A stretch of DNA of 33,120 nt from a bacterium (lineage in GTDB: Bacteria > Patescibacteriota > Minisyncoccia > Minisyncoccales > CG1-02-41-26), in assembly GCA_030619905.1 (NCBI GenBank), contig JAUXAO010000001.1, forward strand, positions 183,051 through 216,170. The letters are read 5' to 3'. Position 1 is the stretch's first letter, and the number at the start of each line of letters is the position of its first letter. This document shows positions 1 to 8,880 of the stretch, piece after piece. A model generated the notes under the pieces. It had not been told where the DNA came from, did no database searches, and saw nothing but the letters and a program-made list of their open reading frames with translations. The position numbers and the translations under genes are program-made.

Positions 1-2
1 AG

Positions 3-3000
3 GAAGAGGGAGCGACAACTACGACAACTACAGAAGTAACGAGCACTGAGGCAACAACTACTGAGACAATAACCACAGATACAACTACTACTACAGAAAT
101 AATAGAACCAGATGCCGAAGATGCTGGTGCAGAACAAGCGACGACTACTTATGAACAGGCAACGACAACAGAACAAGAGACAGGAGACCAGCAACAAGAG
201 ACAAGCGACGAGGGACAAGAAGAATCAACGACCACTGATGAAGGTATTAGTGATATTCCGCCAGAAGATACTCTTCCCAACATCGATGCTAAAATTATTA
301 TTTGGTATTCCCTCAATGACCAGGATTGGCAGGAATTGGATACTATTTCTGACTACCCATTGTCTAATGCTTTAAATGACGGCTATTTTGAATATGATGC
401 CTCGTTTTTAAAGAGTTGGGATGATATCAAAAATCTTAAGATTAAATTTGAAGGAGTAATTGGCGGAGAAACAAATATCATTGTCTATCTTGATAGTGTT
501 TGGATAGAAACGAATTGCCAGCAACAGGCAACAAGTGACAAGGGACAAGAGACAGGAGAAGGAGAGACAGACGGAGAAGAGATAAGCGATCAAGGAGAAG
601 AGGTAAGCATGGAGGAAGCGACAACTACCGAGACAACAACTACTGAGGCGACGATGACTGAGGCGACGACAAGCGATGAAGAAATCATAGAAGAGACACC
701 AGAGGAGGAAGCCGAAGAAGAAGCTGAAGAGAAACCAATTGAAGAAGAAGTTGAAGAAGTAGAAGAACCAGAAGAGTTAGTAGAAGAACCAGAACCAGAA
801 GAAGAGGAAGAGTCCGAAGAGGAGGAACTCGAAGAAGAACATCAAGGAGAGATTGAATCGTTATCTAAAAAGAATAGCTTTCGAGCAAATGAAAATCCTG
901 AATTTAGATTCAGGTATAAAAAAGTTTATTATAAATTTTTAGCTTTAAATAAAAAACCTGATACTACTTTCAATTTAACTACAACTACCCCAGATATTAC
1001 TACTGCTACAACAACAGCCACTACTAGTGCAACTGTTACTACTTCTACTAGTATTACCACTGCCACTTCCTCTGAAGATTTATCTTTATTTGAGAATAAT
1101 TCTTCTTCTACCAGTTCTACAGTAGAATCTAATAATAGTACTGCTACATCGGCTACCAGTACGGGAGCTACAACTTCAAGTTCAACTACAACTTTAAGCA
1201 ATGATTCTTTTATTAATTCTAATTCGACCTCTACAATTTCTTTTGAAAATCAAATATTAGGCACCCTTATCTCAGAACCTGTTAATAACTCTAATACTAA
1301 TACTTCTACTCCTCCTGTTAAGAATCTTTGGGAAGATATCAAGGTGAATTTGGAGATTAAAGGACCTGATAGTAACAGAAAAGATTTTGATTATAATATC
1401 TCATTTGAGGATAACGGAGATTTTTCAATAGAGCTTGAAAAACCATCTCAATTTCAGCCGGGTCGCTATAAACTTATTTTTACCATTGAAGAAAATGATC
1501 AAACTCAAGAATTTGAACAAACTTTCACTTGGGGTATTTTAGCTATAAATACAAATAAATCTATATATGTTAGTGGTACTTCTGTTAGTGGTACTTCGTC
1601 TAATATTGGCGATACTTCATGGGTAGGCAGTGAAACTGCCTACATACAGATGGCAGCTTTAAGAGATGATGGTCATACCATATGCGATGCGAATCTAAAA
1701 TTAGAAATCATTTTGCCTCAAGGAAATATCACTTATCCAGAAGTCCAAAAGTCAGGCAAGTGTGGACCGGATAATGTTACAGATGTCCCAGATTATTTCG
1801 CTTACTATCAGATAAGCAAAATAGGTATCCATCAGATGAGGTTAACTAATTTAGATAATGGTTATGAAATAGAAGATTCCTTTGAAGTTAGAGATTATGT
1901 TCCTTTTGATGTTGAGAGAATTGGGCCAACTAGAATCTATCCCCCAGCAATTTATGGAATGACTTTAAAAATAAAAGCTAATGAGAATTTTAGCGGACAG
2001 GTGATAGAAAGTGTGCCAGAATCATTTGAGGTTATAGAAGCGAATCAATCGCGAATATCTACGCGAAATGACGCGAAAGAAATTGTTTGGGATGTTAGTT
2101 GGAAGACAAGTGAGGAATATGAACTTTCATATCAGTTCGATGCTCCAAATATAAGTCCCTACCTTTATCTCTTGGGACCATTAGAAATAGGGAGTTTTCA
2201 AGAAATTAGACAATGGCAGGTGGCGGCGGATAGTCCTGATACAATTACTATTGAACAGCAGATAAATATTATTGATCAGGAGTATTCGATAAGTGCTTCC
2301 GTTTTCCTGCCAGTTGATAGCAGGCTTGGTTTGATAAAATGGGATGGAACAAAATATTCCGATGAAACAGTCTATTTTGAAGCTGTGATTAAAACCGATA
2401 ACCCCGAAAGAGACATCTTCGCAGCTCTTTTTGAGGACGGAGAAACAAACCCAGTAACTGCTACCGGAACGGTCAGTCATACTGGAGATACTAACTGGAC
2501 AAGAGAACGATCTGTCAATCCTATTAGTTTATCTGACGGAACAAGCTACACCGTTAGGATTGCAGGCCCTGATACAGATGCTAATTTTTCTATCAAAGCT
2601 GCGCGGTTGATTATTGTTCAGACCGATGAGACCAGTATTACTTCCACTCAAACTCAGATTGAGGTGGGATATAATGCAATTACAACTGATACTTCTTATA
2701 CTTCCACTACTGACCCAAAAATCTATTATTATGATTCTTCAAAATTTGATCCAGCACCAACTGCCTATTTTGAGGCAACAATAAAAAACGACAATATAAC
2801 AGGAGACGCGACAAATACTAGCCCTACTAACTGTGGTCTTGCGGAAAATGTTGATACCGGGGGCAATGACTGGAATGTTGCCAGTAATGGGGCTTGCGAT
2901 GCCACTAACGATACCTATTCTACAGTTACTACTGCTGGCACCACGCCGACCGACTATCTTAAAATCACCAATTTCAATTTTAATATTGCGCCCGGCAGCA

Positions 3001-4427
3001 CGATAACCGGCATTGTGGCAACCATTGAAGCAAATTCTACGAAGGTGGGAGGGAAATTAGCCGATGATTACAATGTGTACATTGTTAAAGGAAGCACCAT
3101 CAGGACAGATTCAACCGATATGGCATACGTGGATGATTGGCCCACTAGTGATGCTGTTAACACCTATCCTAATGGCGGAGCCACCAACAATACCTGGGGA
3201 GTAGCCGAGGGCTGGACTTCTCTTGATATAAATAATTCCGGGTTTGGTTTGGCATTTGAGGTTTACGAAGCAGATAGCAAAGCCTGTGTTGTTTCTGTTG
3301 ATAATATTACTCTTAAGGTTTATTACACTACGCCTGGCGGTGTAGCCACCACCTCTGTGCGGCTTTGGAATAAGACAGATGGACAAGCAGTTACGGGAAG
3401 CGAAATAGCTACCACTACCACCAGCTGGTCGAGGATTCGGAGTTCAGCAATTGCTTCGGCTAATTTCCCGACAGAGAAAGAATATCTGGTTCAAATTCAG
3501 ACCTCTAATGCCGATATTACAGCCCGTATTGCCAATGCCAAAATTATTTTAGACCAAGCAACCGGCACCGGGATAGATAAAGTAGAAATGGTCCATCAGT
3601 ATGTGAATACTACCATCGTGACTGCCAGCAGTTCCTACACAGGAACTGATTTTGATAATCAATATAATCCTGATAACTGGTCTGTCGGATCATTCAACCA
3701 TTATTTTGAGGCAACGTTAAAAAACAGCCCAGATACCACCTATGCTCAGCTTTATGTTACTGGTTATGGTCCAATCATTAATAGTGAGGTGTCGACTACT
3801 AGTGGTTCATATGTGCGGGAAAGAAGCGCTGATCTTTCCAAAAATGGCAATTGGCCAAGTTCTACCAGTACTCTTGATACTCAGATTAAGGGCTCGCCGT
3901 GCTACAGCAGCTACAGCCCGAGTCCTTCCTGGTCTAAAGTGGCTGACACTCTTGTTCGGGATATTGATAACCTTGGGGATTCTGCCGCTACAGTCGACAA
4001 AGATATTTACTGTGACGATTATAATTGCATTCTTTGGAAAAATAACGCTGCCCCTCCCACAACAGTTTGTATTGATTCAGACCCCAATGTTTACGGCAAT
4101 ATTCTTTGGGACAAAACAGATGCATCAAGTGGCACAAACTGGGCTGATATTGATCATTATTCTATTTCTATCTCAGGAGATGAAATAGGAGGAACCCATG
4201 CTCCAGGAACCATAATTGGTGTTAATAACTGGAATATCGGAAATAAGAACTGGCTGGCCCGAGACCATGGAGAAGGTAGCAGTGCCTATCCTGCAATGCA
4301 GGCCTGTATCAATAAAGGAGCAGGTTGGCGATTACCCAATGGTTTGGAATTAGATAGTATTCGAGACCAAGCCAAAGGTTCAGTTCCCTACTCTCGCCTT
4401 CCAAACATCCAGACCGACTTCTATTGA
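3..4427 (+). CDS. Giant secreted adhesin-like protein, N-terminal part (5' truncated; ends at in-frame TGA)
   Basis: The frame is open from the first bases of the window, so the real start lies upstream and the ATG at 336 is internal. The visible part begins with a Thr/Glu/Gln-rich stalk, continues with a Glu-rich stretch, a Thr/Ser linker, and Ig-like beta-sandwich domains. Three related modules follow, each with a YFEA(V/T)(I/L)K motif (about 2370, 2760 and 3705). The last 180 residues form a DUF1566-like lectin-fold domain containing GWRLPNGLELDSI. The frame stops at TGA 4425-4427, where related domains have the Trp of a WSSTE motif. Reading continues in the same frame without another stop into the 4464-8843 ORF, so the two are almost certainly one gene of more than 2,900 codons. 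A role in surface attachment is inferred from composition and domains; no enzyme motif is seen. Confidence 0.8.
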   Translation, partial: EEGATTTTTTEVTSTEATTTETITTDTTTTTEIIEPDAEDAGAEQATTTYEQATTTEQETGDQQQETSDEGQEESTTTDEGISDIPPEDTLPNIDAKIIIWYSLNDQDWQELDTISDYPLSNALNDGYFEYDASFLKSWDDIKNLKIKFEGVIGGETNIIVYLDSVWIETNCQQQATSDKGQETGEGETDGEEISDQGEEVSMEEATTTETTTTEATMTEATTSDEEIIEETPEEEAEEEAEEKPIEEEVEEVEEPEELVEEPEPEEEEESEEEELEEEHQGEIESLSKKNSFRANENPEFRFRYKKVYYKFLALNKKPDTTFNLTTTTPDITTATTTATTSATVTTSTSITTATSSEDLSLFENNSSSTSSTVESNNSTATSATSTGATTSSSTTTLSNDSFINSNSTSTISFENQILGTLISEPVNNSNTNTSTPPVKNLWEDIKVNLEIKGPDSNRKDFDYNISFEDNGDFSIELEKPSQFQPGRYKLIFTIEENDQTQEFEQTFTWGILAINTNKSIYVSGTSVSGTSSNIGDTSWVGSETAYIQMAALRDDGHTICDANLKLEIILPQGNITYPEVQKSGKCGPDNVTDVPDYFAYYQISKIGIHQMRLTNLDNGYEIEDSFEVRDYVPFDVERIGPTRIYPPAIYGMTLKIKANENFSGQVIESVPESFEVIEANQSRISTRNDAKEIVWDVSWKTSEEYELSYQFDAPNISPYLYLLGPLEIGSFQEIRQWQVAADSPDTITIEQQINIIDQEYSISASVFLPVDSRLGLIKWDGTKYSDETVYFEAVIKTDNPERDIFAALFEDGETNPVTATGTVSHTGDTNWTRERSVNPISLSDGTSYTVRIAGPDTDANFSIKAARLIIVQTDETSITSTQTQIEVGYNAITTDTSYTSTTDPKIYYYDSSKFDPAPTAYFEATIKNDNITGDATNTSPTNCGLAENVDTGGNDWNVASNGACDATNDTYSTVTTAGTTPTDYLKITNFNFNIAPGSTITGIVATIEANSTKVGGKLADDYNVYIVKGSTIRTDSTDMAYVDDWPTSDAVNTYPNGGATNNTWGVAEGWTSLDINNSGFGLAFEVYEADSKACVVSVDNITLKVYYTTPGGVATTSVRLWNKTDGQAVTGSEIATTTTSWSRIRSSAIASANFPTEKEYLVQIQTSNADITARIANAKIILDQATGTGIDKVEMVHQYVNTTIVTASSSYTGTDFDNQYNPDNWSVGSFNHYFEATLKNSPDTTYAQLYVTGYGPIINSEVSTTSGSYVRERSADLSKNGNWPSSTSTLDTQIKGSPCYSSYSPSPSWSKVADTLVRDIDNLGDSAATVDKDIYCDDYNCILWKNNAAPPTTVCIDSDPNVYGNILWDKTDASSGTNWADIDHYSISISGDEIGGTHAPGTIIGVNNWNIGNKNWLARDHGEGSSAYPAMQACINKGAGWRLPNGLELDSIRDQAKGSVPYSRLPNIQTDFY
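171..220 (+). repeat. Heptamer repeat (RGACAAG family), copy set 1
   Basis: Roughly seven-base units related to AGACAAG run in tandem inside the giant gene and are translated as a QQETSDEGQ-like segment. A second set lies at about 521-560. The same heptamer occurs near 9832, 11860, 11940 and, inverted, 12961. Confidence 0.65.
521..560 (+). repeat. Heptamer repeat (RGACAAG family), copy set 2
   Basis: Tandem degenerate heptamers (GCAACAG GCAACAA GTGACAA GGGACAA GAGACAG) encode QQQATSDKGQETG within the giant surface gene. They belong to the family seen again around the dockerin gene. Confidence 0.65.
600..850 (+). repeat. Thr/Glu low-complexity stalk region
   Basis: Simple codon repeats of ACA/ACG/ACT and GAA/GAG encode a TTTEATMTEATT-like stretch and then a Glu-rich run with few other residues. 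A similar Thr/Glu repeat stands at the very start of the window (3-110). It is probably an extended, highly acidic stalk of the surface protein. Confidence 0.8.
4425..4427 (+). other. In-frame TGA at a conserved Trp position
   Basis: The TGA is followed by TGT TCT ACC GAG in the same frame. In the FISUMP domain of the same gene the matching codons are TGG TCT TCT ACT GAG (WSSTE, about 6483). The stop therefore sits where Trp is expected. It could be a nonsense mutation, an assembly error in a variable region, or read-through. Confidence 0.85.
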
Positions 4428-4463
4428 TGTTCTACCGAGTACAGCAGTACCATTGCCTTCATC

Positions 4464-7400
4464 ATGAATACCAACTATGGTGAGTTTTACGCGTCAGAGA
4501 CATTCCCTAAGTCCCTCAACACGGTCTATGTCCGCTGCGCCCGCGAACAAACGGACGTCCCTTCAGTTTCCAACTCCTGGCTGATTATTCAGGCTTCATT
4601 AAAGCCAGCACCTCCTCCCTATATTACTATCTCAGGTACCGTTTATACTGGTGAAGAAACAGGTCCAATTGGTGCTGGCAGAACAGTGAAAGTTAAAATT
4701 AATGGCGATGGTGAGTATTCAACCTCTACTGACTCTGATGGAACCTATTCTATTCCTAATGTGACAATTAACGAAGTTAATGACGTAGTAACTGTTTTTC
4801 TTGTTACCAATAGTTACCAAGAGAGAGCAAACACGGTTACTTTGGCCTCAAGCACTTCAAATAATATCGGGGGTTTAAATCTCTATCAGAACCGAATCAT
4901 TATCCGGCACGAAGGCGATGGCCCCATTACCATTACTGACTTAGACAAATATGATTACGAACAAGATACTGATATTCTGTTTACTGCTTCTTCTACTCCC
5001 GCCACCTTGACCGCTTCCTCAACTTCGGAGTTTTTCATCTGGTCAGGAGATACTTTCCAGACCGGAGGAGCAGGTGGCAATATTTCCTTGTATGATGTAG
5101 ATATTAGAGGAACCTTTACAGCCACTTCTACCCAAACCATTTCTGTTTCTGGTTCTTGGTTTGCTTCTTCTACAGCTACTTTTACTGCTGCCAGTTCCAC
5201 AGTTACTTTTACGGCTACCACAACCGGTAAGACAATCACCACGGCTGGCAATTCCTTTTACAATTTAACTTTCAATGGTTCTGGAGGAGGTTGGACTTTT
5301 CAGGATGTCGCTACTACTTCGGCCACTACCACTATTTCCAACGGCACCCTTAGCCAGGGAGCAAACAATTTTATAACCCGAAGTTTAACTATTGCCTCAA
5401 ATGCCACATTTACTAAAGCAACTGGTGGAGGAATCTTAATCTTTGAAGGCAGTGGCGAAGGGTATTTTGAAGATAGCAATGAAACTAAGAATAATTTAGG
5501 CAATGTCCAGATTGGGAACTCACCAGCCAGCACGAATCTTAAATCAGATTTTTGGGCTGACAGTTTAACTGTTAATAGCGGGGATATCTTCAGAACAAAA
5601 GGGTATGAAGTAAATATTACCAATTACATTACTATCTACGGAACATATGACTGTACTGATACAGGGGGAGAAGGAGACGAAACTATTACTACCTTGGGTA
5701 CTAATTGGACAGTAGATTCTGGCGCAACTTTTACAGCTGCCAGTTCTACTATTACCTTTACGGCCACTACTACTGGCAAGACAATTACCACGGCTGGCAA
5801 TTCCTTTTACAATTTAACCTTCAACGGCCCTGGTGGTGGTTGGACTTTTCAGGACAATACTACTTCTACTAATAACTTTACTATTAGTAACGGCACAATT
5901 ACTGGACCTTCGAGTGGAATTATTGCTGTAGGAAACAATTGGTTAAATGGTGTTACTTGCGATACTTTATCTTATGAAGGTAAAGATTATAATACTGTTT
6001 TGATCGGAGACCAGTGTTGGATGACAGAAAACCTTGATTATGATAATGGTTGTGAGAGCGTAGAATGGGTAAATGATAGTGACGAAGGATGGTGTGGGTA
6101 TTATGATGATGCTGGGTCAGACGATACATATGGTCTGTTATATCAATGGTCAGCAGCAATGAATGGTACTACCACAGAAGGGGCCCAAGGAATTTGTCCT
6201 AGTGGATGGCATATTCCTTCTCATGATGACTGGACTGATTTAGAGCGTCAAATATGTTCTGATATTGGGAATAGTGGATGTGAAACCACTTTTCCTAAAA
6301 ATACTACAACCACTGGATATCTGGGTGATGGAGAAGCACCAGCCATGGCAGCCAGCACAACTCTCTGGTCAGATGGCGCCCTGGAGAGCGATCCTGACTT
6401 TGCTACTTCTGGACTGGATATCCTTCCTGCCGGTTATCGGGACACCGATGGCGCTTACACCTCTCGCAGCGGCTACGCGCTCTTGTGGTCTTCTACTGAG
6501 ACTGGTACTGATGCTTGGTACCGGGTCTTGCGCTACGTTGTCACGGGTGTCTACCGGGCCAGCTACGATAAGGCTAGCGGGTTTTCAGTGCGTTGCCTAC
6601 AAGATTCGCCTGCTGATGGTAATTTTACTCACAATGATTCCACGGTTCGCTTTTATGCCACTGATTCCGGCAATACCATAACCTCTGGCGGCTCTTCTTC
6701 TTTTTATAACCTAACTTTTGATGGCTCCAATGGTGGCTGGACTCTCCAGGACAGCGCTACTTCTACTAATAACTTTACTATTAGTCAGGGGACAGTAACT
6801 TCTACTACCAGCACTCTGGCTGTTGGCGGAGATCTTGATGTGTCTAATGGAACTTTTAAAAATAACTCAGGTAAAGTTTTATTTAATTCTGATTCAACTG
6901 GCAAGAATATTACTACCGGCGGTACAGGTAATTCTTTTCACGATATTGAGTTTAACGGCTCTGGTGGTTGGACTTTTAACACTGGTGACCACGACATTAA
7001 CAACGACTTCACCATTACTAGTGGGACAGTCACTTCTACTCCCGGCACTTTATTAGTTGGCGGAAACTGGCTTAATTCTACCGGAACTTTCAATGCTACT
7101 TCCGGCACGGTAACCTTTGATGCTGGCTCAACTGGTAAAACAATTGACCCTGGTTCTTCTCCTTTTAATATTATTACCTTTGATAATGGCTCTGGCGGTT
7201 GGACAATCACTGCTAATGCTACTTCTACTAATAATTGGAACATGACTAATGCCCAATCTTTTGCGGCTACTTCTTCAATCACTATTGAAGTTAAGGGCAA
7301 TTATATTATTTCTGATTCCATCCCTGCAGTTACTACCTGGAATTCAAACTCCACTTTATATCTCAACAGCGAGTCTGCTTACACGGTTGGCTCTAAAAAC

Positions 7401-8843
7401 CAAAGCGCCGAAGCGGAAGAATACGCAACTTTAAAGATTGGAACAAACACTGATATCAGGATGTGGAACTCTACTTCTTCCAATTACACTATTGATGCTT
7501 CCGGCTCTTTATATTCTCAAGACCACAATTATGAAGATGGCAAACTTCAAATCTGGGGTGATTATCATACCACCTCTACTGATTATTGGAATTATGCTGA
7601 TGATTTTGATGGAGCAGGTAGTGCTAACCGCCCATGCCAGGTAACTATTAACTCTAATACTTCTATTACTGTTGACAGCGGCGAGACTTTGGAAATTAAA
7701 GGAGGAGAAGCTACTTCTTCAGATATTACTATAATTAATGCTTCAGCTTCATGGGATTTAAATAATAATGGGACTACCACTATTCAGGAAGCTACCATTA
7801 ATTACTTAAACCCAGCTACAGGTACTATTACTGTTTTAAATACAACTTTAAACAATGAAGATACTCCTGAGTCTGGTGCCACCCTTAATGTTGACTGGTA
7901 TTTAGGAGGTCATGTAGTTGATGCCAATTCTACTTCTACTGATGTTGTTAATGCTACCACCACTATTTCGGAAGAGAGTACTACTTCTCAATCTACTGTT
8001 TGGGAATGGTCAGGAAGTGGTTGGGGAACAGCTTCAACCACTCAGACTACTTTAACTGATGCTTCAGGCCTTTTTCCTCAGCCCGGCACTAATGGCGCCA
8101 TTCGGATCAGAGAATACTCAGCGACAAGTACGGCTACTACCTATTACAAATATAATTTGGCAATTACAGCTAATGGTTTCAGTAATTATAATTATTATAA
8201 CGATCAAGGAACTAATTATATAGCTTCGGCTTCAAGTAGTGATGGTGATGTTGATACCTGTATTTCTGAAACATGGCAGAGAGATGATATTGATGCTAAT
8301 AATACTGAACAAACCTTAAATGAACCGCCGACCACTGGAACCTGGTATGTTGGTATGGATTCTGACTTGGAGTTTGGAGTGGATTCTTTAACAGTCAACA
8401 TAGGACCTTTAAATGATATCAACAACCTTACGGCCACGGCTACTACCATAACCTATGTTACTAGTACGGCTGGTTATCTAATTCAGGTTTATGATTCGGC
8501 CGGTAATGACGGAACACTGACAGCTACCTCAAGTCCTTTCATTCCTAGATGGGATTATAATAATGATGCTCCTGATCCTTGGGGGACTTACTGTAAAAAC
8601 AATGCCAGTTTTTGCGGCTTTGGTTATACCACTAGTGATGATAATTTAACTGGCGATAACCGTTTCGGTAGTGCCACTGAGTATGCCGGCTTTACCAGTT
8701 CCACTGAACCAGTAGCAGACCGAGGGACAGGTAGCTGGAAGGGCGAACCAGACACTATCACCTACAAGGTCTCTGTTCCTGAAAGCCAGGAACCGGAGAC
8801 GTATGATACGACTATAACGTATGTATGTACTGCTCAATACTAA
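4464..8843 (+). CDS. Giant secreted adhesin-like protein, C-terminal part (FISUMP domain, beta-repeats, WxL-like end)
   Basis: This continues the upstream frame after the TGA at 4425. It has no signal peptide, and its ATG falls inside the DUF1566-like domain, so it is probably not an independent gene. After that domain ends (YVRCARE) comes a carboxypeptidase-regulatory-like Ig module (ISGTVYTGEETG). Long Ser/Thr/Gly beta-repeats follow, with recurring blocks such as NSFYNLTFNG and GGWTF that suggest a beta-solenoid. A FISUMP domain (about residues 495-714: IGDQCWMTENLDY, ICPSGWHIPS, LPAGYRD, LWSSTE, GFSVRCLQD) interrupts these repeats. The final 150 residues resemble the small secreted protein at 10238-10873 (QEPETYDTTITYVCT against QEAETYADTLTITAT), suggesting a WxL-like cell-surface domain. 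There is no C-terminal membrane segment. Function as a surface display or adhesion protein is inferred. Confidence 0.8.
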   Translation: MNTNYGEFYASETFPKSLNTVYVRCAREQTDVPSVSNSWLIIQASLKPAPPPYITISGTVYTGEETGPIGAGRTVKVKINGDGEYSTSTDSDGTYSIPNVTINEVNDVVTVFLVTNSYQERANTVTLASSTSNNIGGLNLYQNRIIIRHEGDGPITITDLDKYDYEQDTDILFTASSTPATLTASSTSEFFIWSGDTFQTGGAGGNISLYDVDIRGTFTATSTQTISVSGSWFASSTATFTAASSTVTFTATTTGKTITTAGNSFYNLTFNGSGGGWTFQDVATTSATTTISNGTLSQGANNFITRSLTIASNATFTKATGGGILIFEGSGEGYFEDSNETKNNLGNVQIGNSPASTNLKSDFWADSLTVNSGDIFRTKGYEVNITNYITIYGTYDCTDTGGEGDETITTLGTNWTVDSGATFTAASSTITFTATTTGKTITTAGNSFYNLTFNGPGGGWTFQDNTTSTNNFTISNGTITGPSSGIIAVGNNWLNGVTCDTLSYEGKDYNTVLIGDQCWMTENLDYDNGCESVEWVNDSDEGWCGYYDDAGSDDTYGLLYQWSAAMNGTTTEGAQGICPSGWHIPSHDDWTDLERQICSDIGNSGCETTFPKNTTTTGYLGDGEAPAMAASTTLWSDGALESDPDFATSGLDILPAGYRDTDGAYTSRSGYALLWSSTETGTDAWYRVLRYVVTGVYRASYDKASGFSVRCLQDSPADGNFTHNDSTVRFYATDSGNTITSGGSSSFYNLTFDGSNGGWTLQDSATSTNNFTISQGTVTSTTSTLAVGGDLDVSNGTFKNNSGKVLFNSDSTGKNITTGGTGNSFHDIEFNGSGGWTFNTGDHDINNDFTITSGTVTSTPGTLLVGGNWLNSTGTFNATSGTVTFDAGSTGKTIDPGSSPFNIITFDNGSGGWTITANATSTNNWNMTNAQSFAATSSITIEVKGNYIISDSIPAVTTWNSNSTLYLNSESAYTVGSKNQSAEAEEYATLKIGTNTDIRMWNSTSSNYTIDASGSLYSQDHNYEDGKLQIWGDYHTTSTDYWNYADDFDGAGSANRPCQVTINSNTSITVDSGETLEIKGGEATSSDITIINASASWDLNNNGTTTIQEATINYLNPATGTITVLNTTLNNEDTPESGATLNVDWYLGGHVVDANSTSTDVVNATTTISEESTTSQSTVWEWSGSGWGTASTTQTTLTDASGLFPQPGTNGAIRIREYSATSTATTYYKYNLAITANGFSNYNYYNDQGTNYIASASSSDGDVDTCISETWQRDDIDANNTEQTLNEPPTTGTWYVGMDSDLEFGVDSLTVNIGPLNDINNLTATATTITYVTSTAGYLIQVYDSAGNDGTLTATSSPFIPRWDYNNDAPDPWGTYCKNNASFCGFGYTTSDDNLTGDNRFGSATEYAGFTSSTEPVADRGTGSWKGEPDTITYKVSVPESQEPETYDTTITYVCTAQY
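5178..5306 (+). repeat. 129-bp internal repeat, copy 1 (second copy at 5727-5855)
   Basis: The segments 5178-5306 and 5727-5855 are highly similar at DNA level and encode nearly the same 43 residues (TFTAASST... to GGWTFQD). The period is 549 bp. More diverged copies follow downstream (about 6640-6750 and 7080-7210), consistent with stepwise duplication of a beta-repeat. Confidence 0.8.
5727..5855 (+). repeat. 129-bp internal repeat, copy 2
   Basis: This is the second copy of the 43-residue beta-repeat block described at 5178-5306, differing mainly at third codon positions. Confidence 0.8.
6441..6600 (+). other. Candidate DGR variable repeat in the FISUMP domain
   Basis: From GAC ACC GAT GGC to the GFSVRC motif the codons change character. 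About twenty end in C (TAC, GTC, CGC, AGC, GCC, GGC, CTC), against mostly T- or A-ending codons around it. Asn, common elsewhere in the protein, is absent here. This is what adenine-specific mutagenesis of AAC codons leaves behind. The invariant frame (AW-R-L-Y...K-GFSVRC) is, from memory, that of FISUMP domains diversified by DGRs. No template repeat or reverse transcriptase is in the window. Confidence 0.65.
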
Positions 8844-8880
8844 TATGCGGAAAATGGTGTACAAATAATTAGAAGGATTT

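Noticed and set aside
112-375. 87-residue plus-strand ORF at the window start
   Set aside because: It is a basic out-of-frame reading of the Thr/Glu repeat in the giant gene, whose own frame is open through the same bases.
4425-4427. UGA recoded as an amino acid, as in Gracilibacteria and Absconditabacteria (Gly) or code 4 (Trp)
   Set aside because: smpB, the fourth cohesin gene and the alkyltransferase-like gene all end naturally in TGA, and TGG is used widely for Trp. Only one internal TGA is seen.
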